This document shows positions 1 through 9,242 of a stretch of 64,000 bases of DNA, piece after piece (position 1 is the stretch's first letter; the number at the start of each line of letters is the position of its first letter). The notes beneath the pieces are model-generated. The model did not search any database. It saw only the letters and a program-made list of their open reading frames with translations, and was not told the origin of the DNA. Both the position numbers and the translations under genes were made by a program. This stretch comes from Pseudoduganella rivuli (GTDB lineage Bacteria > Pseudomonadota > Gammaproteobacteria > Burkholderiales > Burkholderiaceae_D), in the NCBI RefSeq assembly GCF_009674485.1, contig NZ_WKJJ01000017.1:124001-188000 (forward strand), read 5' to 3'.

Positions 1-1442
1 ATCAGGCGCATGCCGTAGGCCAGCCACACCACCGAATACGCCAGCCACACGGCGAAGATGGTCGAACGCACGGAACGCAGCGCGGGAATGAAGTGTTCGG
101 ACATCCACATTGCAATCGCGTTGTCGGAACCCTTGAAGAAACCGTCCAGCCACGAAGGCACGAACAGGAACACCCACAGGAACGCCAGGCCGGCCAGCAG
201 GCCCGGCACGGCGCGCGGCACCAGCACGCTGTAGTCCAGCAGGCGGGTGATGCCATCCGGCTTGCGGTGCATGGCCAGCGCGATGGCGCTGTAGCAGGCC
301 ACCGCCATGCCGCCGCCGATCACGCCGATCAGCACCGTGTTGAGGATGGCGCGCATCAGGCCGTGGTTCTCGAAAATATCGCGGAAATGCTGCAACGTCA
401 GCACGTCGGCCAGCTTCACGCCCTCGCCCCAGTACTGCACGAACGAGCGCAGCACGATGCCCGACAGCGGCACGACGATGGTGAACAGCAGCCAGGCGAA
501 CAGCACGCCGAAAGCCAGCCATTTCCATTTACCCAGTGGCATGGCCTTGGTGCGTGCGCCCTTGCCCTTGATCGACACGTATTTGTTGGCCGACTTCAGC
601 AGGTGGCGCTGCAGCATCACCAGCGGCAGGGTCACCATCACCAGGCACACGGCGACAGCGGCCATCAGGTGGTACGACGGCGTGCCCAGCTTGTTGGTCA
701 GCTTGTACAGGTAAGTGGCCAGCACCAGGTGGCCTTCCGGGTCGCCCAGCACCAGCACCAGGCCGAAGACTTCAAAGCCGAGGAAGAACACCAGCACGCC
801 GGCATACGACAGCGCCGGCATGATCATCGGCAGCGACACGTTCATCATCACCTGCAGCGGCGAAGCGCCGGCGACGCGGGCCGCCTCCTCCACGTCGGAG
901 CCCAGGCTTTTCAGCGCGGACGAGGCGTACAGGTAGACGTGCGGCACGTGGGTCAGGCCGGCGATGATGACGATGCTGGTGAACGAATAGATGTTCCACG
1001 GGATGAAGCCGAGCAAATCCTTGGCCCACGTCGAATAGAAGCCGACCGGGCCCATCGCCACCACGTAACCAAAGCCCATCACCATCGGCGACACGAAAAT
1101 CGGCACCAGCAGCATCGGCGCGATCCAGCCGCGGCCCGGCAAATCCGTGCGCACCATCAGGAACGCCAGCGCGCCGCCCAGCGGCACGGCAATGACGGTC
1201 AGGCCGGTGGCCAGCAGCGCGCCATTCTTGAACGCCATCGTGAAATCGGTGTCTTCAAAGATGAAGCGGTAAGCATCCAGGCTGATTTCCTTGTCCGGCA
1301 TGAAGAAGGGCGCGGACAGGAAGCTCTGGTAAAAAATCAGGTACAGCGGCAGGAAAATCGCGACGGCGGTCAGCACGACCACCAGTCCGCGCGGCCAGTT
1401 CAGTGCGCGGCGGCCATTGCCTGGCAGGGTTAAAGTTTGCAT
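1..1442 (-). CDS. Fe(III)-type ABC transporter permease, 3' end outside window
   Basis: The minus strand is open from an ATG at 1442 to the window edge (about 480 codons visible). It encodes a very hydrophobic protein starting MQTLTLPGNGRRALNWPRG. Many membrane segments are visible, and an EAA-type loop (EEAARVAGASPLQVMMN...LP) marks the first BPD permease half. The second half starts after the hydrophilic stretch KSANKYVSIKGKGART. Such double-length permeases belong to the FbpB/AfuB family and move a solute across the inner membrane with an ATPase subunit, which should lie beyond position 1. It follows the binding-protein gene by 48 bases, so the two are probably one operon. The substrate cannot be read from sequence; iron, phosphonate or organic phosphate are family possibilities. 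Confidence 0.85.
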   Translation of the reverse strand, partial: MQTLTLPGNGRRALNWPRGLVVVLTAVAIFLPLYLIFYQSFLSAPFFMPDKEISLDAYRFIFEDTDFTMAFKNGALLATGLTVIAVPLGGALAFLMVRTDLPGRGWIAPMLLVPIFVSPMVMGFGYVVAMGPVGFYSTWAKDLLGFIPWNIYSFTSIVIIAGLTHVPHVYLYASSALKSLGSDVEEAARVAGASPLQVMMNVSLPMIMPALSYAGVLVFFLGFEVFGLVLVLGDPEGHLVLATYLYKLTNKLGTPSYHLMAAVAVCLVMVTLPLVMLQRHLLKSANKYVSIKGKGARTKAMPLGKWKWLAFGVLFAWLLFTIVVPLSGIVLRSFVQYWGEGVKLADVLTLQHFRDIFENHGLMRAILNTVLIGVIGGGMAVACYSAIALAMHRKPDGITRLLDYSVLVPRAVPGLLAGLAFLWVFLFVPSWLDGFFKGSDNAIAMWMSEHFIPALRSVRSTIFAVWLAYSVVWLAYGMRL

Positions 1443-1490
1443 GTTCGGGTCCTCACACGTTAGACGGGCCGGGGAGGCCCGCCATGCGAA

Positions 1491-2573
1491 TTACTTCTTG
1501 CCAGCCGTTTCTTTCCACTGCTTCAGGAAAGCCATGCGCTTCTGTGGTCCCAGGAATTGCAGCAGGATCGGATGCACGGGCACCGGACGCACATTGTCCT
1601 TGCCGACTTGCTTGATCAGGTCGGCCGACGTGGTCTCGCCCGTCACGTCCTGGCGGATCGCATACAGCTTGGATTCGTTGGCGATCACGGTCTGGCCGCG
1701 GTGCGACAGCATGTAGTCCAGCCACAGCTTGGCCGCGTTGACGTTTTTCGCGGCCTTGTTGATGAACACCACGCGCGACATCACCAGCGTGTAATCCTTC
1801 GGCAGCATTACGCCGATCGACGGGTCGGTCTTGGCGCGCACCAGCGCGTACGAGCCCAGCACGTTGTAGCCGATCAGGTTTTCACCGGACGAGATCCGTT
1901 CCATCATGGTGCCGGTCGACGACTGCACGCGCACGCGCGCGGCGCCGAACGCGTTTTCCAGCTCCAGGAATTTCGGATATTCCTTGGCGTCCTGCGTCAT
2001 GAACATGAAGCCCACGCCGGATTTTTCGATGTCGTAGGTGGTGACCTTGTCGGCGAACTTCGGCTGCTTGATCAGGTTGACGAAGTCGGCGTGGGTCTGC
2101 GGCACTTCCTTGGCATCGACCAGGCGCTTGTTGTAGACGAAGGCGGCCGGCTCGAACGTGGTGCCATACGCCTTGTCATCCCAGATCGCCCACGATGGCA
2201 GCTTGGCGCTTTCCGCCGACTTGTATTGCAGCGCATGGCCGTCGGAGGCGAGGCGCATCTGCAAGTCCATGGCGGACGACCACATGACGTCGGCCGTGTT
2301 GCCGCCGGCGGCAGCTTCCGAGATGAAGCGGTTGTACACTTCGGTGGAATTCATGTCGTTGTATTCGACCGTGATGCCGGGGAATTGCGCGGAAAAGTCC
2401 TTCACCAGCGGCTGCGTGGCCTTGCTGTCGGTGGCGCCATAGATCACCAGCTTGCCTTCTTTTTTCGCGCCATCGATGATTTTTTGATAATCGGCCGGAT
2501 AGCCGGCAGGCACCTGTGCAAAAGCTACAGACGTGCAGAGGGCGGCCGCAACGGCCAGGGTCGTTTTCAACAT
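1491..2573 (-). CDS. ABC transporter periplasmic substrate-binding protein (Fe(III)/AfuA-type)
   Basis: 360 residues with a clear Sec signal peptide (MLKTTLAVAAALCTSVAFA, cleaved before QVPAGYP). The mature part follows the family-1 solute-binding fold seen in FbpA/AfuA-like proteins (LVIYGATDSKATQPLVKDF, then NRFISEAAAGGNTADVMWSS, then YNKRLVDAKEVPQT). It would deliver ligand to the permease encoded just downstream. It lies 42 bases after the TctC-like gene on the same strand. The ligand is unknown; members of this family that sit beside TctDE-type regulators are often annotated as iron transporters without proof. Confidence 0.88.
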   Translation of the reverse strand: MLKTTLAVAAALCTSVAFAQVPAGYPADYQKIIDGAKKEGKLVIYGATDSKATQPLVKDFSAQFPGITVEYNDMNSTEVYNRFISEAAAGGNTADVMWSSAMDLQMRLASDGHALQYKSAESAKLPSWAIWDDKAYGTTFEPAAFVYNKRLVDAKEVPQTHADFVNLIKQPKFADKVTTYDIEKSGVGFMFMTQDAKEYPKFLELENAFGAARVRVQSSTGTMMERISSGENLIGYNVLGSYALVRAKTDPSIGVMLPKDYTLVMSRVVFINKAAKNVNAAKLWLDYMLSHRGQTVIANESKLYAIRQDVTGETTSADLIKQVGKDNVRPVPVHPILLQFLGPQKRMAFLKQWKETAGKK

Positions 2574-2615
2574 GGTGATCTCCGATTATTGGATGTTTGG
2601 TTACTTGTGTGTTTC

Positions 2616-3626
2616 TCAGCGCACCAGGCCGAATTCCCTGGCGCGTTTGCCGTAGTCGTCCACGGCTTTCCTGACATAAACGGTGAGTGCATCGCCTGTC
2701 AGGGCAAAGGGGTAAAGTCCGGACGCCGCGCGCAATTGCGCGAATTCCTTGCTGGCCAACATACGTTCGAAGCGCTGGACCCAGGCGTTGTAATCGGCGT
2801 CGGCCACCTGCGGTCCCATCCAGACCCCGCGGATCACCGGCCATACCACGTCGATACCCTGCTCTTTCGCCGTCGGCACGCCGGCCAGCGCGCCGGGCAA
2901 GCGTTCGTTCGACAGCACGGCCAGCACGCGGGTCTTGTCCGGCGTGGCGTTGAGCGAGGCTTCCGATGCATCGCCCGACACCACTTGCACATAGTTGGCG
3001 TGCATCGCGGTGAAGGCTTCGCCGCCGCCTTCCAGCGCCACGAACCGCAGCGCTTTCGGGTCGATGCCGGCCGCGCGCGCCACCAGCGCCATCTTCAGCC
3101 AGTCCTGGCTGCCGATGGTGCCGGACACCCCGATCAGCACTTGTTCGGGGTGCTTTTTCAACGCCGTCAGCAAATCGGCCAGCGTCTTGAACGGCGAATC
3201 GGCCCGCACCGCGATCATGCCGTAGTCGGCGCCCAGCGCGGCCACCCAGCGCACGTCGGCAGCGGTCGCCTTGCCGAACTTGCCCTGCGCGATGTTGAGC
3301 AGCGAACCGCCGGAAAACACCACCAGCGTGTCCGGCTCCGCACGGCGCTGCGACACCAGCTGGTGCCAGGCGACGGCGCCGATGCCGCCCGGTACGTAGC
3401 TGATGTGCATGTCCTGCTTGCTGTGCTGGTCGCCATGCGGCATCGCCTGCAAGCCCTTCAGCGCCAGCTTGCACGTCACGTCCATCGCACCGCCCGGCTT
3501 GGACGGTACGATGCACTCGGTGCGCTGGCCGGCCCCGCCCTTGGCGCCCGCGCCGGCGCCGGCCAGCGCCCTGGCCGGGGCGGCTGCGGTGGCGGCAAGT
3601 GCGATCAGGGCGGTGCGGCGTTGCAT
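2616..3626 (-). CDS. Bug/TctC-family periplasmic binding protein
   Basis: 336 residues with a signal peptide (MQRRTALIALAATAAAPARALA). It has the Bug family layout: ECIVPSKPGGAMDVTCKLA near the N-terminus, ISYVPGGIGAVAWHQL in the first lobe, and VLIGVSGTIGSQDWLKMAL in the second. TctC proteins bind carboxylates in the periplasm, usually for a TctAB membrane pair. No tctA or tctB is present in the window, so this one may serve as an orphan sensor or ligand donor. It lies 26 bases after the porin gene and is probably cotranscribed with it. A TctD/TctE-like pair diverges from the locus, which fits control by the same ligand. Confidence 0.88.
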   Translation of the reverse strand: MQRRTALIALAATAAAPARALAGAGAGAKGGAGQRTECIVPSKPGGAMDVTCKLALKGLQAMPHGDQHSKQDMHISYVPGGIGAVAWHQLVSQRRAEPDTLVVFSGGSLLNIAQGKFGKATAADVRWVAALGADYGMIAVRADSPFKTLADLLTALKKHPEQVLIGVSGTIGSQDWLKMALVARAAGIDPKALRFVALEGGGEAFTAMHANYVQVVSGDASEASLNATPDKTRVLAVLSNERLPGALAGVPTAKEQGIDVVWPVIRGVWMGPQVADADYNAWVQRFERMLASKEFAQLRAASGLYPFALTGDALTVYVRKAVDDYGKRAREFGLVR

Positions 3627-3652
3627 GGCTGGGCTCTTTTACTATTGGAAGC

Positions 3653-4711
3653 TTAGAAGCGGTGCTGGATGCCGCCGATTACGCCGCGCTGGTTGGTGCC
3701 GAAACCGGCGTCGTCACGCGACAGGCCCGTCAGCTGGCCATTCTTGGCCTTGGCATACGCGGTGGCCACATACAGGTCAGTGCGCTTGGACAGCGCGTAG
3801 CGCACGCGCGCCACGTACATGGTCGGATCGGCATCCTTGCCTGCCGCCACGTTTTTCACGTCGATGTGGTAAATCGCGCCCGTCAGGGTCACGTTCGGCT
3901 GCACCTTGTAGGCGACGCCGCCCCACACGGTGGTGGCTTCCACGTCCGCCGTGGCGGCCTTGCCAGCCACGGTCTTGAAGTCGCGCACCACGCCGAACAA
4001 TTTCCATGCGCCCGTTTCATAGCTGGCGCCCACGTGCCATACCGTGTTTTCATCGCGGTTGCCGGTGGCCGGGACCACGTTGCCGTTGATACGTTCCCAC
4101 GTCGCCATCAGTCCCAGGCCATTGGCATTATAGGCAACATTGCCGGCGACCTTGCGGCTGTCGGCCGCGCCGGTGGTTTGTTCGCCCAGGCCCACGGTGG
4201 CGCCGTATTTCAGGTTGCCGGTGCTGCCCGAGTATTTAATCAGGTTATCGAAACCGGTGGTGAAGCCGTATTTCGAAGGACCGGTGGCCGGGCCGCTGGT
4301 GGCCCAGGAATACGATGGCGCGAAGCCCATCGGGTCATAGGAAATCACGGTGTCGTACACGGTCGTGAAGGAGCGGCCCAGCACCAGCTTGCCCCAGCTG
4401 CCTTCCAGGCCCACGTTGGCCTGGCGGCGGAACAGCGCCGTATCCATGTTGCCGGTATCGAGCAGGATACCGCCTTCCAGCTGGAAAACGGCTTTCAGGC
4501 CGCCACCCAGGTCTTCCGACCCGCGGAAACCCCAGCGCGACGTATTCATGCCGCCGGACACCACTTTCGTCACGCCGCTGCCATTGGCCGCCGCGTGGGA
4601 TACGTTTTCAACGCCGGCGTCGATCAAACCATACACCTGGACATTGCTTTCTGCGTGGGCCGCACCTGCTGCGAGGGCGAGGATGGCGAGGGACATTGCG
4701 GACTTCTTCAT
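3653..4711 (-). CDS. Outer-membrane porin, Gram-negative trimeric type
   Basis: 352 residues: signal peptide MKKSAMSLAILALAAGAAHA, then an alternating beta pattern beginning ESNVQVYGLIDAGVENVSH. It includes the constriction-type GSEDLGGGLKAVFQLEGG stretch and ends in IGGIQHRF. The terminal Phe is the usual BAM recognition residue. Length and motifs match the Burkholderiales Porin_4 family. An AGGAG ribosome site lies 6 bases before the ATG. It is the first gene of the minus-strand uptake locus, so it likely lets the same substrate through the outer membrane. Expression is likely controlled from the shared intergenic region with the tctD-like gene. Confidence 0.92.
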   Translation of the reverse strand: MKKSAMSLAILALAAGAAHAESNVQVYGLIDAGVENVSHAAANGSGVTKVVSGGMNTSRWGFRGSEDLGGGLKAVFQLEGGILLDTGNMDTALFRRQANVGLEGSWGKLVLGRSFTTVYDTVISYDPMGFAPSYSWATSGPATGPSKYGFTTGFDNLIKYSGSTGNLKYGATVGLGEQTTGAADSRKVAGNVAYNANGLGLMATWERINGNVVPATGNRDENTVWHVGASYETGAWKLFGVVRDFKTVAGKAATADVEATTVWGGVAYKVQPNVTLTGAIYHIDVKNVAAGKDADPTMYVARVRYALSKRTDLYVATAYAKAKNGQLTGLSRDDAGFGTNQRGVIGGIQHRF

Positions 4712-4910
4712 GGACGTCTCCTATAGATATAATTGTTTGAAATAATGCTGATAACTAAATATCAGGACTCCACTATAGGTCGCGCTTCCTTTCAATTGCC
4801 TTTCAGTGAATCTTTCACTGCAGGCTTTTGCAACAGTCCCAGAAAAAAGTTTTACTTTTCCCTTCCGCGCAACGATGATGCACGCGTGGAGACATCCGGA
4901 ACAACATCAT
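4712..4910. promoter_or_regulatory. Divergent control region between the porin and tctD-like genes
   Basis: This AT-rich 199-base gap holds the 5' ends of two divergent genes. A perfect inverted repeat CAGTGAA-TCT-TTCACTG is present at 4804-4820 and is a reasonable operator candidate for the adjacent OmpR-type regulator. The porin ribosome site AGGAG is at its left end. I could not assign a convincing -35/-10 pair on either strand. Confidence 0.5.
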
Positions 4911-5603
4911 ATGCGTATCCTGCTGGTCGAAGACCATATTGAATTACAGCGATCCCTGGCCAAAGCGCTGCGCGACGCCCACTTGACCGTCGAGTGCGCG
5001 GACAATGGCGCCGACGCGGACGCCCTGCTGCATACCCAGGATTATGCGCTAGTGATCCTCGACTTGACGCTGCCGAAAATGGACGGCCTCGAAGTCTTGA
5101 AACGCTTGCGCGCACGGGGCGGCGCGCGGGGCAAGACGCCGGTCTTGATCCTGACGGCGCGCGGCGGCCTGGAAGAACGGGTACAGGGACTGAACCTGGG
5201 CGCCGACGATTACCTGGCAAAACCGTTCGAACTGGCGGAACTGGAAGCCCGCGTGAAAGCGCAACTGCGGCGCAGCGTCGGCAATGAGGCGGTGGTGCAC
5301 ACCTGCGGCGCATTGCATTTCGACACCGTGAGCCGCATGTTCAGCTACCACGGCAATGCGCTGGCGCTGACGCCGCGCGAACACGCGGTGCTGGAAGCGC
5401 TGATTTCCCGCAGCGGCCGCGCCGTGTCGAAGGAAAAGCTGTTCGATGAAGTGTTTGCGCTGGAAGACGACGCCAACCTGGACGCGATCGACCTGTACAT
5501 CCACCGCGTGCGCAAGAAGCTGGAAAGCACGCAGCCGGGCGCCGCCGCCATTACCACCCTGCGCGGCATCGGCTACCTGCTGCAACCGCGCGACGGCGGC
5601 TGA
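4911..5603 (+). CDS. TctD-like response regulator, OmpR family
   Basis: 230 residues from the ATG at 4911 (MRILLVEDHIELQ). Longer in-frame starts exist upstream, but only this one begins at the usual receiver strand. The receiver domain has acidic residues E7-D8, the phospho-acceptor D51 (ILDLTLPKMDG) and K104 (YLAKPFE). A winged-helix DNA-binding domain fills the C-terminal half (ALTPREHAVLEALISRSG, DLYIHRVRKKLE). Its stop overlaps the kinase start (TGATG), so the pair is translationally coupled. By position it should control the divergent porin/TctC/ABC genes, as TctD does for tricarboxylate uptake; the ligand is inferred only. Confidence 0.9.
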   Translation: MRILLVEDHIELQRSLAKALRDAHLTVECADNGADADALLHTQDYALVILDLTLPKMDGLEVLKRLRARGGARGKTPVLILTARGGLEERVQGLNLGADDYLAKPFELAELEARVKAQLRRSVGNEAVVHTCGALHFDTVSRMFSYHGNALALTPREHAVLEALISRSGRAVSKEKLFDEVFALEDDANLDAIDLYIHRVRKKLESTQPGAAAITTLRGIGYLLQPRDGG

Positions 5604-7045
5604 TGGACGCCGCGGCGGACAGCGCCGGCTCCGCCCCGCTGGGCAGCCTGCGCACGCAACTGCTGCGCTGGCTGCTGATTCCGCTGATCGTGCTGATGGC
5701 GATTAACGCAGTCTCGGTCTACCGCAATGCGCTCGACGCGGCCGACATGGCGTATGACCGCTCGCTGCTGGCGTCCACCCGCGCCCTGGCCGAACGGGTT
5801 TCCATCTCCGATGGCAACGTGGTGGTCGACGTGCCCTACGTGGCGCTCGACAGTTTCGAGACCGATACGCTGGGCCGCATCTATTACAAGGTTACCGGGC
5901 TGAAAGGCGAAACCGTATCCGGTTTCGGCGACCTGCCGCCTGTGCCGCCCAACGTGCCCCGCTCGGAAGCCTATCCGGCGCTGGTGCGCTTTTACCATGC
6001 CGACTACAACGGCCAGCCGGTGCGCATTGCCGCGCTGGTGCAGCCCGTCTATGACGATTCCATGCGCGGCATGGCGCTGATCCAGGTGGCGGAAACCACG
6101 GACGCGCGGCGCGGCCTGTCGATCCAGATCCTGCGCGATACGCTGGCATGGCAGGCATGGGTGGTGCTGGCGGCGACGTTGCTGGTGTGGTTCGCCGTGC
6201 GGCTGGTGCTGCGCCCCCTGATGCGCCTGCGGGCAGAGGTGGAAATGCGCAGCGCGTCGGACTTGCACGACGTCGATCCGGCGCTGGTGCACCGCGAAGT
6301 GCGGCCGCTGGTGGAAGCCATGAATGGTTCGATGTCGCGCATCCGCAGCCTGATCGCGTCGCAGCGGCGCTTCATTGCCGACGCGTCGCACCAGTTGCGC
6401 ACGCCGCTGACGGTCTTGAAAACGCAGTCGGAAATGGCGCTGCGTGAAATTAACCGCAACGAAGCGCCGCCCGACAAGGAAGCGTTGCGCGCGATGGTGT
6501 CCGGCATCGCCGCCACCACGGATGCCGCCGTGCACCTGGCCAACCGCTTGCTGATGCTGGCCCGCATCGAGCACAGCGGCGACGTGGCGCCGGTACCGGT
6601 GGGCTTGCGCGAACTGGCGCAAAATGTGGCGCTGCAACTGGCCGTGGCGGCGGTGGGCAAGCAGATCGACCTGGCGCTGGAAGCGGAGCACGAAGCCGTC
6701 GTGCGCGGTCAGCCCTTGCTGTTGCAGGAAATGGTCTCCAACCTGGTCGACAATGCGCTGCGCTATACGCCGCCCGGCGGCAGCGTCACCGTGCGCGTGC
6801 TGCCTGGCGGCGGCAAGCTGGTGCTGGAAGTGGAAGACAGCGGCGCGGGCATCCCGGAAAGCGAACGGGAACGGGTGTTTTCGCCGTTTTACCGGGCCGC
6901 CGCGTCGATGCAGGTGAATCCGGGCGGCGCGGGGCTGGGATTGGCCATCGTGCGCGATATCGCCGTGCTGCATGGCGGCACGGTCTCCTTATCGGAGGGC
7001 GCGGGCGGCAAGGGCCTGAAGGTCACCGTCACCTTCCCCGGCTGA
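5603..7045 (+). CDS. TctE-like sensor histidine kinase
   Basis: 480 residues. Membrane segments near residues 20-37 and 183-200 frame a periplasmic sensor domain of about 145 residues, as in the 2CSK_N/TctE group. HAMP-like and HisKA regions follow, with H263 in DASHQLRTPL. The HATPase domain has the N box NLVDNALRYTPPGG and G boxes DSGAGIPESE and GAGLGLAIV. It overlaps the regulator gene by one base. It would sense a periplasmic ligand, possibly with the TctC-like protein, and phosphorylate the partner regulator. Confidence 0.9.
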   Translation: MDAAADSAGSAPLGSLRTQLLRWLLIPLIVLMAINAVSVYRNALDAADMAYDRSLLASTRALAERVSISDGNVVVDVPYVALDSFETDTLGRIYYKVTGLKGETVSGFGDLPPVPPNVPRSEAYPALVRFYHADYNGQPVRIAALVQPVYDDSMRGMALIQVAETTDARRGLSIQILRDTLAWQAWVVLAATLLVWFAVRLVLRPLMRLRAEVEMRSASDLHDVDPALVHREVRPLVEAMNGSMSRIRSLIASQRRFIADASHQLRTPLTVLKTQSEMALREINRNEAPPDKEALRAMVSGIAATTDAAVHLANRLLMLARIEHSGDVAPVPVGLRELAQNVALQLAVAAVGKQIDLALEAEHEAVVRGQPLLLQEMVSNLVDNALRYTPPGGSVTVRVLPGGGKLVLEVEDSGAGIPESERERVFSPFYRAAASMQVNPGGAGLGLAIVRDIAVLHGGTVSLSEGAGGKGLKVTVTFPG

Positions 7046-7216
7046 CCTCCCCTTCCCCACGGGGCCTGGCCCTTTCTCCATGGGGCCTGGCCCCTTTTGT
7101 ACTATCGTTCGCACGGGGACCGATAGCCGGTATGCCGGTATGCCAACCGGACGCCGTCTTTCCGGGCGTTGCACTATCATCACGCCACCCTGTAATCCGC
7201 CCTGCCCACAACGCCC
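7046..7216. repeat. Intergenic stretch with two GGGGCCTGGCCC direct repeats
   Basis: The 171-base gap between the TctE-like and GlrK-like genes contains GGGGCCTGGCCC twice, at 7061-7072 and 7082-7093, exactly 21 bases apart. Each is nearly palindromic, and the second is followed by CTTTT. They may work as weak terminators or be members of a dispersed palindromic repeat family. No gene is visible here. Confidence 0.6.
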
Positions 7217-8662
7217 ATGTTCCCGAAACTTTCGTTTCGACAATTATCGCTGGGCGTTTTTGTACTGATTGCGGCGCTGCTGGGCGCCACATCCGTGCAC
7301 GCCCTGCTGACCCTGGACCGCCTTGCCGCACACAGCCGCGAAGCGGGCCGGCACGCGGTCGCGCTGGCGGAACAGGCGCAGCGCCTCAGTGAGCGGGGTG
7401 TCGCGATGGAGCGCAGCGCGCGCCAGTTCCTGGTGCTGGACGACCCCGCCTTCCGCGACCGCTACGCCGACGCATGGCGCGACGCGCAGGCGGCGCTGGC
7501 GGCCATTGCTGCCGGCATGCCCGGCGCGCAACACGGTGCGCTGGCGGACTGGCGCGCGCGGGGCGAAGCGGTGGCTGCCGTGCTGCAATCCGCGCCCGAA
7601 CTGCGCAACGGCAAGCGGATCCAGGGCCGCCGTGCCCTGAGCCAGTCGCTGGACCAGGCGCTGTCCGGCCTGCCCGCGCTGAGCCAGTTGCTGGAAGACT
7701 CCGTGCGGCACGAAGTCGAACGGCGTAACCAGGCGCTGCTCGATGAACTGGACCAGCGCCGCCGTTTGCTGACCAGCCAGGTCATTATCTCCGTGGCGCT
7801 GGCGGCGCTGCTGGCGCTGGGTTTTGGCGCCTGGCTGTCGCGGCCGCTGAAACAGATTGAACAGGCCATCGACCGCCTGGGCGGCAACCGTTATGACGAA
7901 GCCATCGCCGTGCAGGGGCCGGGCGACTTGCGCCGGCTCGGCATGCAGCTGGACTGGCTGCGCGTGCGGCTGGCCGAAGTGGAAGCGGACAAGGCGCGCT
8001 TTGTCCGCCACGTGTCGCATGAATTGAAAACCCCGCTGGCCGCGCTGGTGGAAGGCGTGTCGCTGCTGGAAGATGAAGTGCCCGGTGCGCTGTCGCCGCA
8101 GCAGCGGGAAATTGCCGCCATTCTGCGCCAGAACACGGTGTCGTTGCAGGCGCAAATCGAGGATTTGTTGCGCTTTAACGAAGCGGGTTTCGCCGCGCAG
8201 CGGTTGCGGCGCACGATGACGGAGCCGCGCGTGCTGCTGGACAGCGTGCTGGCGGCCCAGCGCCTGCAAAGCCAGGCGCGCGGCGTGCACTGCGTGGTGG
8301 AAGGCGATGCGCGCCCGCTGCCATTGGACCGCGAACTGATGTCCGCCGCGCTGGGCAACCTGCTGTCGAACGCATTGCGCTTTTCGCCGCCGGGCGGCGC
8401 CGTGCACTTCACACTGTCGGAAGCGCCCGGCATGCTGGCCATCGATTGCCGCGACCAGGGTCCCGGCGTCGCGCCGCAGGATGCCGAACGCATTTTCGAA
8501 CCGTTTTACCAGGGCGAACGCCAGCCCGCCAGCGCCCGCCGCGGCAACGGCATCGGCCTGTCCATCGTGCGTGAATACGTGCAGGCGCATGGCGGCGCAT
8601 TGCACCTGATGCCGTCTGCCGGCGGCGCCCATTTTCGAATCGAGTTGCCTTATGACGAATGA
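7217..8662 (+). CDS. glrK: GlrK/QseE-like sensor histidine kinase
   Basis: 481 residues. TM1 is at about 12-32. A periplasmic helical region of about 155 residues is rich in Arg/Ala/Gln. TM2 is at about 189-208, then a HAMP segment and H268 in RHVSHELKTPLAAL. The ATP-binding part shows NLLSNALRFSPPGG and GNGIGLSIV. The gene order kinase, QseG-like lipoprotein, sigma54 activator is the same as E. coli glrK-qseG-glrR. The end overlaps the lipoprotein gene by 11 bases. The periplasmic signal is unknown; in enterobacteria the system reports envelope state. No clear ribosome site precedes the ATG. Confidence 0.82.
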   Translation: MFPKLSFRQLSLGVFVLIAALLGATSVHALLTLDRLAAHSREAGRHAVALAEQAQRLSERGVAMERSARQFLVLDDPAFRDRYADAWRDAQAALAAIAAGMPGAQHGALADWRARGEAVAAVLQSAPELRNGKRIQGRRALSQSLDQALSGLPALSQLLEDSVRHEVERRNQALLDELDQRRRLLTSQVIISVALAALLALGFGAWLSRPLKQIEQAIDRLGGNRYDEAIAVQGPGDLRRLGMQLDWLRVRLAEVEADKARFVRHVSHELKTPLAALVEGVSLLEDEVPGALSPQQREIAAILRQNTVSLQAQIEDLLRFNEAGFAAQRLRRTMTEPRVLLDSVLAAQRLQSQARGVHCVVEGDARPLPLDRELMSAALGNLLSNALRFSPPGGAVHFTLSEAPGMLAIDCRDQGPGVAPQDAERIFEPFYQGERQPASARRGNGIGLSIVREYVQAHGGALHLMPSAGGAHFRIELPYDE

Positions 8663-9242
8663 CTACTTATCTCGCGGCACACCGCCGGCGTTGCCGACGT
8701 TGCTACCGTTGTTGCTGCCCTTGCTGCTGTCCGCGCTGCTGGCCGGCTGCGGCATGCCGCTGATGCCGGCGCCCGCCTCCATCGTGCTGCCGCAACCGCC
8801 CGCCGACGCGCCGCCGTCCGCCACCTTGATGTTGCCCGACGAAACCGCGCCGCTGCTGGCCTATCACCAGCAGGTACGCCGCATGACGCAGGGTGAATTG
8901 CTGCAGGAACTGGCCGCACTGGGCATGCGCCAGCCGACGCCGCGCGTGGCGCTGCAAATGGGCATGTTGCTGCTGTGGACGCGCGGCGCGGGCGACCTGA
9001 CGCGGGCACAGGCGCAATTCGATACCGTGGCGTCGACGCCGCACCCGCTGGCGCCGCTGGCGTCGCTGCTGTCGGCCCAGTGCCAGGAGCTGCGCCGCCT
9101 GGCCGAACATGGCGATAAACTGGCTGCGCAACTGAAGGAAAACCAGCGCAAGACCGATCAATTGACGGAAACGCTGGAAAGCCTGAAAGCCATCGAGCGC
9201 AACTTGCCGGCACGGGGAGCAAGCAATGAACGGCAACGATAA
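8652..9242 (+). CDS. QseG-like outer-membrane lipoprotein of the GlrKR operon
   Basis: 196 residues. The N-terminus is strongly hydrophobic (PTLLPLLLPLLLSALLAGC) and has a lipobox LAGC with the acylated Cys at 33. The rest is helical and ends in a heptad-like segment (AAQLKENQRKTDQLTETLESLKAIE). It overlaps the kinase gene upstream and the response regulator gene downstream (17 bases), so all three are coupled. Its place between kinase and regulator matches QseG/YfhG, which in E. coli contacts the kinase periplasmic domain. Sequence identity to QseG was not tested; the call rests on position, lipobox and coiled-coil character. Confidence 0.72.
   Translation: MTNDYLSRGTPPALPTLLPLLLPLLLSALLAGCGMPLMPAPASIVLPQPPADAPPSATLMLPDETAPLLAYHQQVRRMTQGELLQELAALGMRQPTPRVALQMGMLLLWTRGAGDLTRAQAQFDTVASTPHPLAPLASLLSAQCQELRRLAEHGDKLAAQLKENQRKTDQLTETLESLKAIERNLPARGASNERQR

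Noticed and set aside
93..1433. Long plus-strand open frame (446 codons) rich in His, Gln, Arg
   Set aside because: It is antisense to the ABC permease, which has clear membrane helices and an EAA motif. The His/Gln/Arg-rich composition is typical of antisense frames in high-GC DNA.
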